Origin: an uncultured Clostridium sp.
GTDB taxonomy: Bacteria; Bacillota; Clostridia; TANB77; CAG-508
Assembly (NCBI GenBank): GCA_900556975.1
Contig: USQZ01000016.1
Span: 1-32,672, forward strand
Direction of reading: 5' to 3'
Length of the DNA: 32,672 nt
Shown: in pieces, positions 7,193 through 15,584 of the stretch
Numbering within the stretch: the stretch's first letter is position 1
How the letters are laid out: the number at the start of each line of letters is the position of its first letter
Made by a program: the position numbers and the translations under genes
Notes under the pieces: model-generated
Database searches by the model: none
Told to the model about the DNA's origin: nothing
Seen by the model: the letters and a program-made list of their open reading frames with translations, nothing else

Positions 7193-8452
7193 ATGGAAAA
7201 TATAGAGAAGATTAAAGAAAAAGCTGAATATTGTTTAAATTGCAAAACACATCCATGCACAAATGCATGCCCAATGAATACACATATACCAGAATTTATT
7301 TCAAAAATAAAAAATGACGAAGTTGAAGAAGCATACAAAATTTTAAGAGAAAATAACATTTTTTCTCATATTTGTAGCATGATATGCCCACAAGAAAATC
7401 AATGTGAAGGATCATGCGTAAGAGGAATAAAACAAACACCAACGCAAATTGGAAACTTAGAAAAGTTTGTTAATGAATGGGCAGAAAATAGAAAAATTGA
7501 AATACCTATTATAAATAAAGATGACAGAAAAGAAAAAATTGCAGTAATAGGATCAGGTCCAGCCGGATTAGAATGTGCATATGAACTAAGAAAAAATGGA
7601 TTTAAAGTTACAGTATTTGAAAAGGAAAAAGAACTAGGTGGAATTTTAAAATATGGGATACCAGATTTCAGATTAGAAAAAAAGTATGTACAAGAAATTA
7701 TAGAAATATTAAAAAATATGAATGTTAAATTCGAAACAGAAAAAGAGTTAGGAAAAAATATTCATATTGGTGATTTGAAAAAAGAATATGATTGTGTATT
7801 TTTAGGAATAGGAGCAGAAACTTCAAGCAAATATGACTTAGGAGATTTTGAACAAATATATGATTCAGACTATTTCTTGAAAGCATATAATAGAAATAAT
7901 TTTATTCCTAATTTAGGAGACGTTGTAATAATAGGCGGAGGAAATGTTGCAATGGACTCTGCAAGAGCAGCATTAAAAATGGGAGCAAAGTCATCAAACA
8001 TACTATACAGAAGAGATGTAGAGCACATGCCTGCTAGAAAAATTGAATTAGAAGAAGCAATCGAAGATGGAGTAAATCCTGAATTTACAACAAGAGTTAT
8101 TAAAGCAGAAGGAAAAGATAAAAAGATTGAATATGTAAAATGCATCAAAACAAAAGTTGTTGAAGGAAAAGCAATGGATATTCCAAATACAGAATTTGAT
8201 TTTAAGGCAGATACTGTTGTATTTGCAATAGGATTAAAACCAAACAAAGAAGTTCTAAAAGCAGAAGGTTTGGAATATAATGAAAGTGGACTATTAAAAA
8301 TAGATAATAAAGGAAGGACAAATATCGAAGGAGTATATGCTGGAGGAGATTTGTCTGAAAGTAAATCAACAGTCTGCAGAGCACTTGGAAGTGCAAGAAA
8401 TGCAGCAAATGCAATTATAGAATTTTTTGAAAAGGGAGATATAAATGTTTAA
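7193..8452 (+). CDS. GltD-like NAD(P)-dependent Fe-S flavoprotein oxidoreductase
   Basis: This 419-residue protein resembles the glutamate synthase small subunit. An N-terminal Fe-S domain has two Cys sets (C14, C17, C22, C26 and C61, C65, C71, C75), as in GltD and dihydropyrimidine dehydrogenase. Then come an FAD Rossmann motif GSGPAG (120-125), an NAD(P) motif GGGNVAMD (248-255) and the late FAIGLKP and AGGD segments. Such subunits pass electrons from NAD(P)H to a partner enzyme. No large glutamate synthase subunit (GltB) is nearby, so it may serve another partner such as a ferredoxin or a stand-alone reductase. ATG 7193 follows GAGGAA, 7 nt after the mgtC stop; it overlaps the M20 gene by 8 nt. 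Confidence 0.9.
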   Translation: MENIEKIKEKAEYCLNCKTHPCTNACPMNTHIPEFISKIKNDEVEEAYKILRENNIFSHICSMICPQENQCEGSCVRGIKQTPTQIGNLEKFVNEWAENRKIEIPIINKDDRKEKIAVIGSGPAGLECAYELRKNGFKVTVFEKEKELGGILKYGIPDFRLEKKYVQEIIEILKNMNVKFETEKELGKNIHIGDLKKEYDCVFLGIGAETSSKYDLGDFEQIYDSDYFLKAYNRNNFIPNLGDVVIIGGGNVAMDSARAALKMGAKSSNILYRRDVEHMPARKIELEEAIEDGVNPEFTTRVIKAEGKDKKIEYVKCIKTKVVEGKAMDIPNTEFDFKADTVVFAIGLKPNKEVLKAEGLEYNESGLLKIDNKGRTNIEGVYAGGDLSESKSTVCRALGSARNAANAIIEFFEKGDINV

Positions 8453-9821
8453 AGAATATATTATTGCAAATGAAGATCAAATGATAAAAGACTTAGGAGA
8501 AATGATAAAAATCCCGAGTAAATTAGAAGGATATGATAATCCTCAATATCCTTTTGGAAAAAATGTAGATGAAGCGTTAAACAAATTTTTAGAAATAGGA
8601 AAAAGACTAGGATTTAGAACAAAAAACATAGATAAATATTGTGGGTATATTGAATTCGGAGAAGGCGAAGAACTAGTTGGAATAATTGGACATTTAGATG
8701 TAGTGCCAGAAGGCGAAGGATGGACACATCCACCATTTGAACTTACTATAGATAATGATAAACTTTATGGAAGAGGAACAACTGATGATAAAGGACCAAT
8801 GATAGCTAGCTTATATGCTATGAAAGCAGTTATGGAAAATACCGCTGTACATAAAAGAGTAAGATTAATAATTGGATTAAACGAAGAAAATAGTTGGAAG
8901 TGTATAAATTATTATAAGGCTCATGAAGAAGCACCAACAGTTGGATTTAGTCCAGATGCTGATTTTCCTTGCATATATGCAGAAAAAGCACTTCTTACAG
9001 CATATACATCTGAGACATGTGTTGAAAATGATAAAATTAAAATAAAAGAAATAGACTGCAAAAATAATAGAGTTAACGTAGTTCCAAAGTATTGTTCTAT
9101 AAAATTAGAAGTAGACTCAAAAATAGAGGAAGAAGTAAAGAAAATTTTATTAGAAAAAGTATCTGAAAATATATCTTTTACAAAAATGCAGAACGAATTT
9201 TATATAGAAACAAGGGGAATACAAGCTCATGCAGCACATCCCAAATTAGGAAAAAATGCTGTTTCAGAGATGGTAATGATTTTGAATGAATTGCTTAATA
9301 GATATGATGTTGAAGAAAAAACAATAAGACTATTAGCTACTAAAGTTAGAAGAGAAACTAATGGAGAAAGCTTAGGAATTGATCACAAAAATACAGAATT
9401 AGGCGATTTGACTTTAAACTTAGCACAACTAAAATTAGAAGATGGAAAAATAAAATCTGGAATGAACTTAAGAATACCAGGAGATCAAAGCCTAGAAGAG
9501 GTTAAAACAAAAATAGAAAAAGAATTAGATGGAATAGAAGTAAAATTTGCTGGAGAAAAACCAGCACTATATATTCCAAAAGACAATGAATTAGTAAAAA
9601 AATTATGTAGAATTTATAATGAATATACAGGTGAAAATAAAGAACCTTTAGCAATTGGGGGAGCAACATTTGCAAGAGCTTTCGAAAACTGCGTTTCATT
9701 TGGAGCAATAAAACCAGGCGAACCTGACATGTGCCACCATGTAGATGAATATATTAAACATAAAGATTTAATAGATGCTTGTTGCATGTATGCAACTGCA
9801 ATATATGAATTAGCGCAATAA
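8445..9821 (+). CDS. M20 family dipeptidase (PepV/Sapep-like)
   Basis: This 458-residue cytoplasmic metallopeptidase matches PepV/Sapep. The dinuclear metal site is visible: H83 and D85 in GHLDVVPEG, the bridging Asp in GRGTTDDKGP (109-118), the catalytic and metal Glu pair in NEENSWKC (146-153), the Asp in SPDADFP (169-175) and a late His in CHHVDEY. The lid-domain His that contacts substrate lies in GIQAHAAHP. These enzymes remove N-terminal residues from dipeptides and need Zn or Mn. It overlaps the upstream flavoprotein gene by 8 nt with AAGGGAG before ATG 8445. The next gene is the Mn exporter mntP, in a separate Mn-controlled transcript. Confidence 0.93.
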   Translation: MFKEYIIANEDQMIKDLGEMIKIPSKLEGYDNPQYPFGKNVDEALNKFLEIGKRLGFRTKNIDKYCGYIEFGEGEELVGIIGHLDVVPEGEGWTHPPFELTIDNDKLYGRGTTDDKGPMIASLYAMKAVMENTAVHKRVRLIIGLNEENSWKCINYYKAHEEAPTVGFSPDADFPCIYAEKALLTAYTSETCVENDKIKIKEIDCKNNRVNVVPKYCSIKLEVDSKIEEEVKKILLEKVSENISFTKMQNEFYIETRGIQAHAAHPKLGKNAVSEMVMILNELLNRYDVEEKTIRLLATKVRRETNGESLGIDHKNTELGDLTLNLAQLKLEDGKIKSGMNLRIPGDQSLEEVKTKIEKELDGIEVKFAGEKPALYIPKDNELVKKLCRIYNEYTGENKEPLAIGGATFARAFENCVSFGAIKPGEPDMCHHVDEYIKHKDLIDACCMYATAIYELAQ

Positions 9822-9826
9822 AATAA

Positions 9827-9855
9827 TTGACTTAGAACGTATTAACTGTTATAAT
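9827..9855 (+). promoter_or_regulatory. Promoter of the Mn riboswitch-mntP transcript
   Basis: TTGACT (9827-9832), 17-nt spacer, TATAAT (9850-9855). The predicted start near 9862 coincides with the beginning of the riboswitch aptamer. Confidence 0.85.
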
Positions 9856-9860
9856 AAAAA

Positions 9861-10022
9861 AACGATGAGGGAGTAGTTAGCATATTAATATGTAATATAT
9901 TCAACATAATGATAATAATATCTGGATATATTTTAAATAATGAGACTTATCTGTAGCAACTACAGATATAGTCTTTTTTTATACGAAAAATATCAGTTAT
10001 ATGTGCCAACATACGACCATAA
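9861..10022 (+). ncRNA. yybP-ykoY manganese riboswitch
   Basis: The 5' arm carries the conserved GGGAGTAG block (9869-9876, in GATGAGGGAGTAGTTAGC). The 3' arm has GCCAACATACGACCAT (10005-10020), matching the ACATACG and GACC elements of this aptamer class. The aptamer binds Mn2+ and turns on Mn-efflux genes; the gene behind it is mntP, the best-known target. Between the arms is a long helix with a perfect core (TATCTGTAG at 9948-9956 with CTACAGATA at 9960-9968) followed by seven T, so the variable arm itself resembles a terminator. The exact 3' boundary is approximate. Confidence 0.88.
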
Positions 10023-10047
10023 AATATATAAAGGAGAATCAGTCGTG
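10013..10047 (+). promoter_or_regulatory. Possible translational switch of mntP
   Basis: ACGAC (10013-10017), part of the aptamer 3' arm, is complementary to GTCGT (10042-10046), which includes the first two bases of the GTG start codon. The ribosome-binding site AAGGAG (10031-10036) would lie in the loop. Without Mn the arm could hide the start; with Mn it would be held in the aptamer. Inferred only; the stem is just 5 bp. Confidence 0.4.
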
Positions 10048-10617
10048 GGAATTGGAGAATTAATAGTATTAAGCTTAGGATTAGGAATGGACGCCTTTGC
10101 TGTTTCAATATGTAAAGGTTTATCAATGAAAAAAATGAACTGGAAAAAAGCTTTAATTATAGGATTGTATTTTGGAGGATTTCAAGCTATAATGCCAGTA
10201 CTAGGATACTTTTTAAGTAAAGGATTCGAAAATTTTGTAACTAGTATTGATCATTGGATTGCATTTATTTTACTTAGTATAATAGGTGGCAAAATGGTAA
10301 AAGATGCTTTTAGCCAAGGAAATAGCGAAAACTGTAATGAAGACGTTGGATTTAAAACAATGATAGTTTTAGCAATTGCAACAAGTATAGATGCATTAGC
10401 TGTTGGAATTACATTTGCGTTTTTAAATGTTAATTTAATTTTAGCAGTATCATTAATTGGAATAATAACTTTTCTTTTATCTGTAATTGGAACGAAAGTG
10501 GGAAATGTTTTTGGTGACAGATATGAAAACAAAGCAGAGCTTTTGGGTGGAGTTATCCTAATTTTCTTAGGAATAAAAATTTTATTAGAACATTTAAATA
10601 TTATCAAATTCTTTTAA
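10045..10617 (+). CDS. mntP: Manganese efflux pump MntP
   Basis: This 190-residue, six-helix membrane protein exports Mn2+. It has the two-fold MntP repeat with acidic residues in helices: LGLGMDAFAVSICKGL near the N-terminus and AIATSIDALAVGITFAFL in the second half, plus GFQAIMPVLGYFL and LLGGVILIFLGIKILLEH. I start it at GTG 10045 because AAGGAG lies 8 nt upstream and the protein then begins just before helix 1 at family length. An in-frame ATG at 9940 would put the coding start inside the riboswitch. Expression should rise with Mn through the leader RNA. A member of repeat family A/B begins 8 nt after its stop. Confidence 0.95.
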   Translation: MGIGELIVLSLGLGMDAFAVSICKGLSMKKMNWKKALIIGLYFGGFQAIMPVLGYFLSKGFENFVTSIDHWIAFILLSIIGGKMVKDAFSQGNSENCNEDVGFKTMIVLAIATSIDALAVGITFAFLNVNLILAVSLIGIITFLLSVIGTKVGNVFGDRYENKAELLGGVILIFLGIKILLEHLNIIKFF

Positions 10618-10624
10618 TATTTTT

Positions 10625-10780
10625 AATAGGAAAGATTAAAGGACTTGCTACATATAAATAATAATATACATAAATTTACAAAGATAAATTTCGCACATAA
10701 ACAAAGAAACTTAACTTAAAAAAATATAATGAGTGTAAAGACTAAAAACGTTGGCTTTTAGTCTAGCAATTCAACATACA
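10625..10780 (+). repeat. Intergenic repeat A (upstream of ldcA), paired with 17845-17994
   Basis: This 156-nt stretch aligns end to end with 17845-17994. Shared blocks in order are AATAGGAAAGATT, AAATTTCGCAC, AACAAAGA, ACTTAAAAA, TATAAT (10725-10730), AGTG.AAA, ACGTT and ACATACA. CAAAGA (10702-10707) precedes TATAAT by exactly 17 nt in both copies, so the element probably carries the promoter of the next gene. Specific to this copy is a 9-bp hairpin after the -10 (AGACTAAAA at 10739-10747 with 10756-10764). The element fills the mntP-ldcA gap. Confidence 0.8.
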
Positions 10781-10808
10781 TATGTATGTGTATAAGAAAG
10801 GAGAATTT

Positions 10809-11828
10809 ATGAGATATCCAAAAGAATTGAAAATAGGTGATTACATAGGTGTAACAGCACCATCAGCAGGAATAATTGAAGAATTAAAAATTAAAAGATT
10901 AGAAAATGCCGAGAAAAACTTGAGAGAAAAAGGTTTTAACTATATAGAAACATCTAATGTTAGAAAAGAAGAGAAAGGCAGAAGTTCATCAGCAAAAGAA
11001 CGTGCAAAACAATTCATGGACTTATGGAATAATGAAAAAATTGGAGCAATAATATCTGCAACTGGTGGAGATTTTATGTCAGAAATATTAGATGAATTAG
11101 ATTTTGAAGAAATAAAAAAGTCAGAACCAAAATGGTTTCAAGGATATTCAGATAATACAGTATTAACATTTGAATTACCTTTATTAGCTGACACAGCATG
11201 CATATATGGACCAACTATAAAAGATTTTGGAATGAGAAACTTACATAGATCATTAGAAGATTCTTTAAAAATTATGGAAGGCAATGAAATAACACAAGAA
11301 AGCTTCGAAAAATGTGAAAGTAGAGAATGGACAGAAAGAACAGATCCATATGAAGAATATGATTTAGTAGAAAAAGTTGAATGGAAAAATCTTAATGGTG
11401 AAAAAGAAATTATTTTTAAAGGAAGAGCAATAGGTGGTTGTTTTGATGTAATTACTAATTTAATTGGAACAAAATACGATAAGGTAAAAGAGTTTATAGA
11501 AAAATATAAAAATGATGGTATAGTGTGGTTTTTAGAAGTTTTTGAAATGTCAACTCCTCAAATATATTTACATTTATGGCAGATGAAAAATGCTGGGTAT
11601 TTTGAACATTGTAACGGAATTATTTTTGGAAGACCATTAATGGTAAGAGTAGATTATGGTATTTCATATGAAGAAACACTAAAAGATGCACTTGGAGATT
11701 TGAATATACCAGTAATATTTGATAGTGATATAGGACATGTTTCACCACAAATGTCTATTGTTTCAGGCGGAATTATAGAAGTAACTTCAAAAGCAGGAAA
11801 AGGAACTATAAAAAATTACTTTGAATAA
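10809..11828 (+). CDS. LD-carboxypeptidase, S66 family (LdcA/MccF-like)
   Basis: This 339-residue serine peptidase of family S66 cleaves the L,D bond of muropeptide tetrapeptides during cell-wall recycling, or in MccF-type relatives hydrolyses microcin-like acyl-nucleotides. The nucleophile is Ser114 in GYSDNT. The catalytic Glu is expected in WFLEVFEMST and the His in DSDIGHVSP. The N-terminus (KIGDYIGVTAPSAG) and ISATGGDFMSEIL are family signatures. The start is ATG 10809, with AGAAAGGAG 7 nt upstream; ATG 10782 lacks a site and would add nine residues. Transcription probably starts within repeat A. The terminator at 11921-11952 ends it. The choice between recycling and immunity roles is not resolved. 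Confidence 0.9.
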   Translation: MRYPKELKIGDYIGVTAPSAGIIEELKIKRLENAEKNLREKGFNYIETSNVRKEEKGRSSSAKERAKQFMDLWNNEKIGAIISATGGDFMSEILDELDFEEIKKSEPKWFQGYSDNTVLTFELPLLADTACIYGPTIKDFGMRNLHRSLEDSLKIMEGNEITQESFEKCESREWTERTDPYEEYDLVEKVEWKNLNGEKEIIFKGRAIGGCFDVITNLIGTKYDKVKEFIEKYKNDGIVWFLEVFEMSTPQIYLHLWQMKNAGYFEHCNGIIFGRPLMVRVDYGISYEETLKDALGDLNIPVIFDSDIGHVSPQMSIVSGGIIEVTSKAGKGTIKNYFE

Positions 11829-11920
11829 ACTATTTTCTTAACAATTGTAGAAATTCACAAGGTAAATTTCTGTACATTCATATTTTATAAAAGTTTCAGA
11901 GATTTATATTACAATACAAG

Positions 11921-11952
11921 AAAAACGGGTCGGCTAAGCCAACCCGTTTTTT
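11921..11952. terminator. Bidirectional terminator between ldcA and the membrane orphan
   Basis: AAAAACGGGTCGGC, loop TAA, then its near-perfect complement ending in ACCCGTTTTTT: 13 of 14 positions pair. It has T runs on both strands. It is GC-rich for this genome and resembles the terminator of the other orphan island in style. Confidence 0.9.
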
Positions 11953-11972
11953 GTAACCTGCTTACAGAAGAA

Positions 11973-12569
11973 CTATTTTCTTTTGGCAACGTTTTGCTTT
12001 TTAGGTGAAGAGAAAAATCTCGAAAATGCAAAGCAAATATTTGCAACAAAAGCAAAAACAGAACCTACTACGAAAAACAGCAGCTTTAATGTGAAATCGA
12101 CAATTGTCTTTTCCACGTTTACCAACTGTACAAAAAACTTGTACAGGATCATTACCAAAAGCGCTGTTACAAGCAGCTCGCTAATACCAATTAGGAGCTT
12201 AACAAAATTGAAATCGTTTTCTGCAGCAAAGGCTACAACACAATCCGAAGAATCATGTAAAGCTTTGCGAGCTTCTAAATTTTTTTCAATTTTTTCATCT
12301 GCATTGTCAGCCTGCTTCTGATAAACTCGTTTCTGCTCAGGATTAGTTGCCTTTAAAGCAATATCGTGACAATAATCACGTTCTGCTTCAAAATCCTGAA
12401 TTTCAGAATGGTAATGAGCCATCCGAAGCTGTGTCATCACAATCTTGCCTCCAAAAGAGCCAAGAAAACAGGTTAAACAAATAATTGTTACAAGTGTGAC
12501 AACAGTTAGAATGAGTCTAGTGACTGCATTCCAGAATTTTTTGAAACTTTTTGTTGCTTTGTGTGTCAT
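11973..12569 (-). CDS. Orphan membrane/coiled-coil protein, foreign composition
   Basis: I do not recognise this 198-residue protein. It has a basic N-terminus, a helix at about 17-41 (LILTVVTLVTIICLTCFLGS), a charged helical section at about 48-105 likely to form a coiled coil (EIQDFEAERDYCHDIALKA, then ADNADEKIEKNLEARKAL), two further membrane segments at about 122-143 and 155-178, and a basic tail (SPKKQNVAKRK). With three helices, the coiled coil and the C-terminal tail would lie on opposite sides of the membrane. Block 12301-12360 has 26 G+C of 60, far above the host, and Arg codons CGT, CGA, CGG and CGC are used. AAGGAGG precedes ATG 12569. It has its own extended -10 promoter and terminator, the same layout as the orphan at 5090-5782. 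Confidence 0.75.
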   Translation of the reverse strand: MTHKATKSFKKFWNAVTRLILTVVTLVTIICLTCFLGSFGGKIVMTQLRMAHYHSEIQDFEAERDYCHDIALKATNPEQKRVYQKQADNADEKIEKNLEARKALHDSSDCVVAFAAENDFNFVKLLIGISELLVTALLVMILYKFFVQLVNVEKTIVDFTLKLLFFVVGSVFAFVANICFAFSRFFSSPKKQNVAKRK

Positions 12570-12628
12570 AATGCATCCTCCTTAAAATAGTTATTCAAAA
12601 TATTCTTAATAAAATTTTCTCTAAGTTT

Positions 12629-12637
12629 ATTATAACA
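12629..12637 (-). promoter_or_regulatory. Extended -10 promoter of the membrane orphan
   Basis: On the minus strand the sequence is TG-T-TATAAT (12637 down to 12629), about 60 nt before ATG 12569. The -35 region is only T-rich. Confidence 0.5.
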
Positions 12638-12738
12638 TAAATGTATATAAAAATAAAAATAACATTAGAAAAATGTAACAAAAAAGTAATATATAGATAA
12701 AATTGCATAAAAAATAATCAAAAGAATTGTAAAAAGAT

Positions 12739-12767
12739 TTGACAAAAATAATATTTTAATAGATAAT
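12739..12767 (+). promoter_or_regulatory. glgP promoter
   Basis: TTGACA (12739-12744), 17 nt, GATAAT (12762-12767), 59 nt before the start codon. A short dyad (AGATT ... AATCT) lies in the leader. Confidence 0.7.
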
Positions 12768-12826
12768 TAAGGTATTGAAAAAAAGAGATTACAAAAGAAA
12801 TCTGAAAAGTTACAAAGGAGGAAAAA

Positions 12827-15391
12827 ATGTATATTTTTAATAGAATTACAGTTGTTCCACAATTACCAAAAGAGTTGAAGAAACTAACAGAAATATCAAA
12901 TAATTTATGGTGGTCTTGGAATACAGAATTTTTAAAAATTTTTAAAATGATTGATCCAGATTTATGGGAGAGAATCGACAAGAATCCAACTAAATTTTTA
13001 AAACTAGTTGCACAAGAAAAAATTGAAAAAGCAGCTAAAAATGAAGAAACTTTAAAATTATATGAAAAAGTAGTAGGTAATTACGAAAATTACATATATA
13101 GCAAAGACACATGGTTTGCTAAAAAATATCCAAATAACAAAAAAGATTTGATTGCATATTTCTCAGCTGAATATGGATTAGATGAAATCTTACCTATATA
13201 TTCAGGAGGACTTGGAATATTATCAGGAGATCATTTAAAATCAGCTAGTGATTTAGGTATTCCATTAGTAGCAGTAGGGCTACTATATAAAAATGGATAT
13301 TTCAATCAAAAAATAAACGGATATGGACAACAAGAATCTGAATACAATAACATAGATTTATACAACTTGCCAATTAATCCTGTAAAAACAGAAGATGACC
13401 AAGATATGATTCTTGAAATTCCTATGCTTGGAAACACACTTCACTTAAAGATTTGGAAGATTCAAGTTGGAAGAGTAAATCTATATTTAATGGATTCAGA
13501 TATAGAACAAAATATTGAAGAATTTAGAAATATAACATTAAAACTTTATGGTGGAGACAAAGAAATGAGAATAAGACAAGAGATTGTCTTAGGTATGGCT
13601 GGAGTTGAATTATTAAAGAAACTTGGCTTAACACCAACAGTTTACCATATGAACGAAGGACACTCATCATTCTTAACTCTACAATTAATAAAAAATACAA
13701 TGAAAGAAAAACAAGTATCATTCCAAATAGCTAAAGAAATTGTAACTTCACAAACAGCTTTCACAACACACACACCAGTACCAGCTGGAAATGATATATT
13801 TGATATCGGTTTAATAGATAAATATTTCTCAGGAATATGGGATGAATTTGGAATTTCAAGAGAAGACTTTCTAAGATTAGGAATGAAAGAAACTGTAACT
13901 CTTGATCCTGGTTTCAACATGGGAATTTTAGCACTAAGAATTGCAGGAAAAAGAAATGGTGTAAGTAAATTACATGGAGCTGTTTCAAGAGAATTATTCT
14001 CAGAAGTTTGGCCAGATATTGCAGCAAATGAATCACCAATAACATATGTAACAAATGGTATTCATACTTGTAGCTGGTTAGCACCAAACATTAAAGAATT
14101 ATATAATGAATATTTAATTCCATATTGGCAAGATAATATCCAAGATGATGCTGTATGGAAAAAAATAAATTCAATACCGGATGAAAAATTATGGGCAGAG
14201 CATTTTAAGAGAAAAGAAAAATTAATGTCTTTAATAAAGAAAAATGTTACAGAAAGATATAAAAGAAGCGGATATAGTTATGAAGATATAAATGATGTTG
14301 TTAATAAACTAAATCCTAATGCTTTAACAATAGGATTTGCAAGAAGATTTGCAACATACAAAAGAGCAACATTATTGTTCAGAGATATAGAAAGATTAAC
14401 ACAATTACTAAATCAAGAAAATAGACCTGTTCAATTAGTATTCGCTGGAAAAGCACATCCAGCTGATGTTGAAGGACAAAACTTAATAAAACAAATTCAT
14501 GAAATTTCATTAATGCCACAATTCAAAGGAAAAATATTTATATTAGAAAACTACAATATAGGAATGGCAAGATATTTAGTAAGTGGTGTAGATGTGTGGT
14601 TAAATAATCCTAGAAGACCAATGGAAGCATCAGGAACATCTGGAGAAAAAGCATCTGTAAATGGTGTTGTAAACTTTAGTGTACTAGATGGTTGGTGGGC
14701 TGAAGGATATGACACAACTAATGGTTGGGCTATAGGAACAGAAACAGATTATGATTCATATGAAATCCAAGACAACAGTGATAGCGATAGCATCTATAGT
14801 ACATTAGAAAATAAAATAATCCCAACATACTACAAACAAAATGATAAAGGATATTCTAAAGATTGGGTAAGATATATGAAAAATTCTATAATGTCAACAG
14901 GTGGAAGATACAGCACATCAAGAATGTTAGTTGATTATATGGATAGAATATATATGCCATTATGCAATATGTATAATAAAAACTTCAAAAACTTAGACAA
15001 TGTAAATGATTTTGTAAAATGGAAAAAATCTGCAAAAGAAAGATGGAACCAAATCGAAATAACACAAGATCACAATATTGATAATGTTAAATTAAATGCG
15101 GGAGACATAATTGAAGTTAAATGTAAAGTTCAATTACCAAACTTCAATCCAGAAAACGTTTCAGTTCAAGTATATTACGGACAAATATTAGATACAGGAA
15201 TTGTTAACAATGTTTGCGTTACTGAAATGAAACAAGTCGAAGCAAATGATGAAGAAAAAGTTTATACATATTCAGCAAAAATAAAATTAACAACAGGCGG
15301 AAACTTTGGATATACATTTAGAGTTATACCAAAACATGAAATGCTATTAGATTCAGAAAATATGAATTTAGTAAAATGGATGACAAGATAA
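12827..15391 (+). CDS. glgP: Alpha-glucan (glycogen) phosphorylase, DUF3417-containing subfamily
   Basis: This 854-residue GT35 enzyme releases glucose-1-phosphate from glycogen or maltodextrin. It belongs to the long subfamily with an N-terminal DUF3417 region (ITVVPQLPKELKKLTEISNNLWWSWN at about 5-30), common in thermophiles and clostridia. The PLP site is EASGTSGEK with Lys608, followed by NGVVNFSVLDGWWAEGYD. YFSAEYGLDEILPIYSGGLG near 107-126 and HMNEGHSSFL are further signatures. The last 100 residues form the beta-rich extension usual here. CAAAGGAGG precedes ATG 12827; promoter at 12739-12767 and terminator at 15403-15440. The GH57 branching enzyme at the window end serves the same polymer. 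Confidence 0.97.
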   Translation: MYIFNRITVVPQLPKELKKLTEISNNLWWSWNTEFLKIFKMIDPDLWERIDKNPTKFLKLVAQEKIEKAAKNEETLKLYEKVVGNYENYIYSKDTWFAKKYPNNKKDLIAYFSAEYGLDEILPIYSGGLGILSGDHLKSASDLGIPLVAVGLLYKNGYFNQKINGYGQQESEYNNIDLYNLPINPVKTEDDQDMILEIPMLGNTLHLKIWKIQVGRVNLYLMDSDIEQNIEEFRNITLKLYGGDKEMRIRQEIVLGMAGVELLKKLGLTPTVYHMNEGHSSFLTLQLIKNTMKEKQVSFQIAKEIVTSQTAFTTHTPVPAGNDIFDIGLIDKYFSGIWDEFGISREDFLRLGMKETVTLDPGFNMGILALRIAGKRNGVSKLHGAVSRELFSEVWPDIAANESPITYVTNGIHTCSWLAPNIKELYNEYLIPYWQDNIQDDAVWKKINSIPDEKLWAEHFKRKEKLMSLIKKNVTERYKRSGYSYEDINDVVNKLNPNALTIGFARRFATYKRATLLFRDIERLTQLLNQENRPVQLVFAGKAHPADVEGQNLIKQIHEISLMPQFKGKIFILENYNIGMARYLVSGVDVWLNNPRRPMEASGTSGEKASVNGVVNFSVLDGWWAEGYDTTNGWAIGTETDYDSYEIQDNSDSDSIYSTLENKIIPTYYKQNDKGYSKDWVRYMKNSIMSTGGRYSTSRMLVDYMDRIYMPLCNMYNKNFKNLDNVNDFVKWKKSAKERWNQIEITQDHNIDNVKLNAGDIIEVKCKVQLPNFNPENVSVQVYYGQILDTGIVNNVCVTEMKQVEANDEEKVYTYSAKIKLTTGGNFGYTFRVIPKHEMLLDSENMNLVKWMTR

Positions 15392-15402
15392 ATTAAAATT
15401 TT

Positions 15403-15440
15403 AAAAGAACTAAAGTCAAGAAACTGATTTTAGTTCTTTT
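15403..15440 (+). terminator. glgP terminator
   Basis: A 12-bp stem (AAAAGAACTAAA at 15403-15414, complement at 15429-15440) encloses a 14-nt loop; the 3' arm ends in TTTT. Confidence 0.85.
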
Positions 15441-15509
15441 AGCATTGAATACAAATATAAAAAAAGAATATAATATATAGCGAAAATAATAAAAAATTGC
15501 CGAAAATAC

Positions 15510-15537
15510 TTGAAAAAAAAGAAAATTGTGATATACT
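15510..15537 (+). promoter_or_regulatory. pyk promoter
   Basis: TTGAAA (15510-15515), 16 nt, TATACT (15532-15537), with TGTGA just before the -10. Confidence 0.6.
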
Positions 15538-15584
15538 AATCATCGGTAAAATTGTAAAAATATATAAAAAGGAGATATAAGAGA

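Noticed and set aside
11983..12321. 112-residue plus-strand frame inside the second orphan island
   Set aside because: It runs antisense to the minus-strand gene, which alone has promoter, AAGGAGG and terminator; the plus frame has none.
12827..12981. Minus-strand frame over the glgP start
   Set aside because: Shadow of glgP; no ribosome-binding site and Phe/Ile/Leu-rich translation typical of antisense AT-rich DNA.
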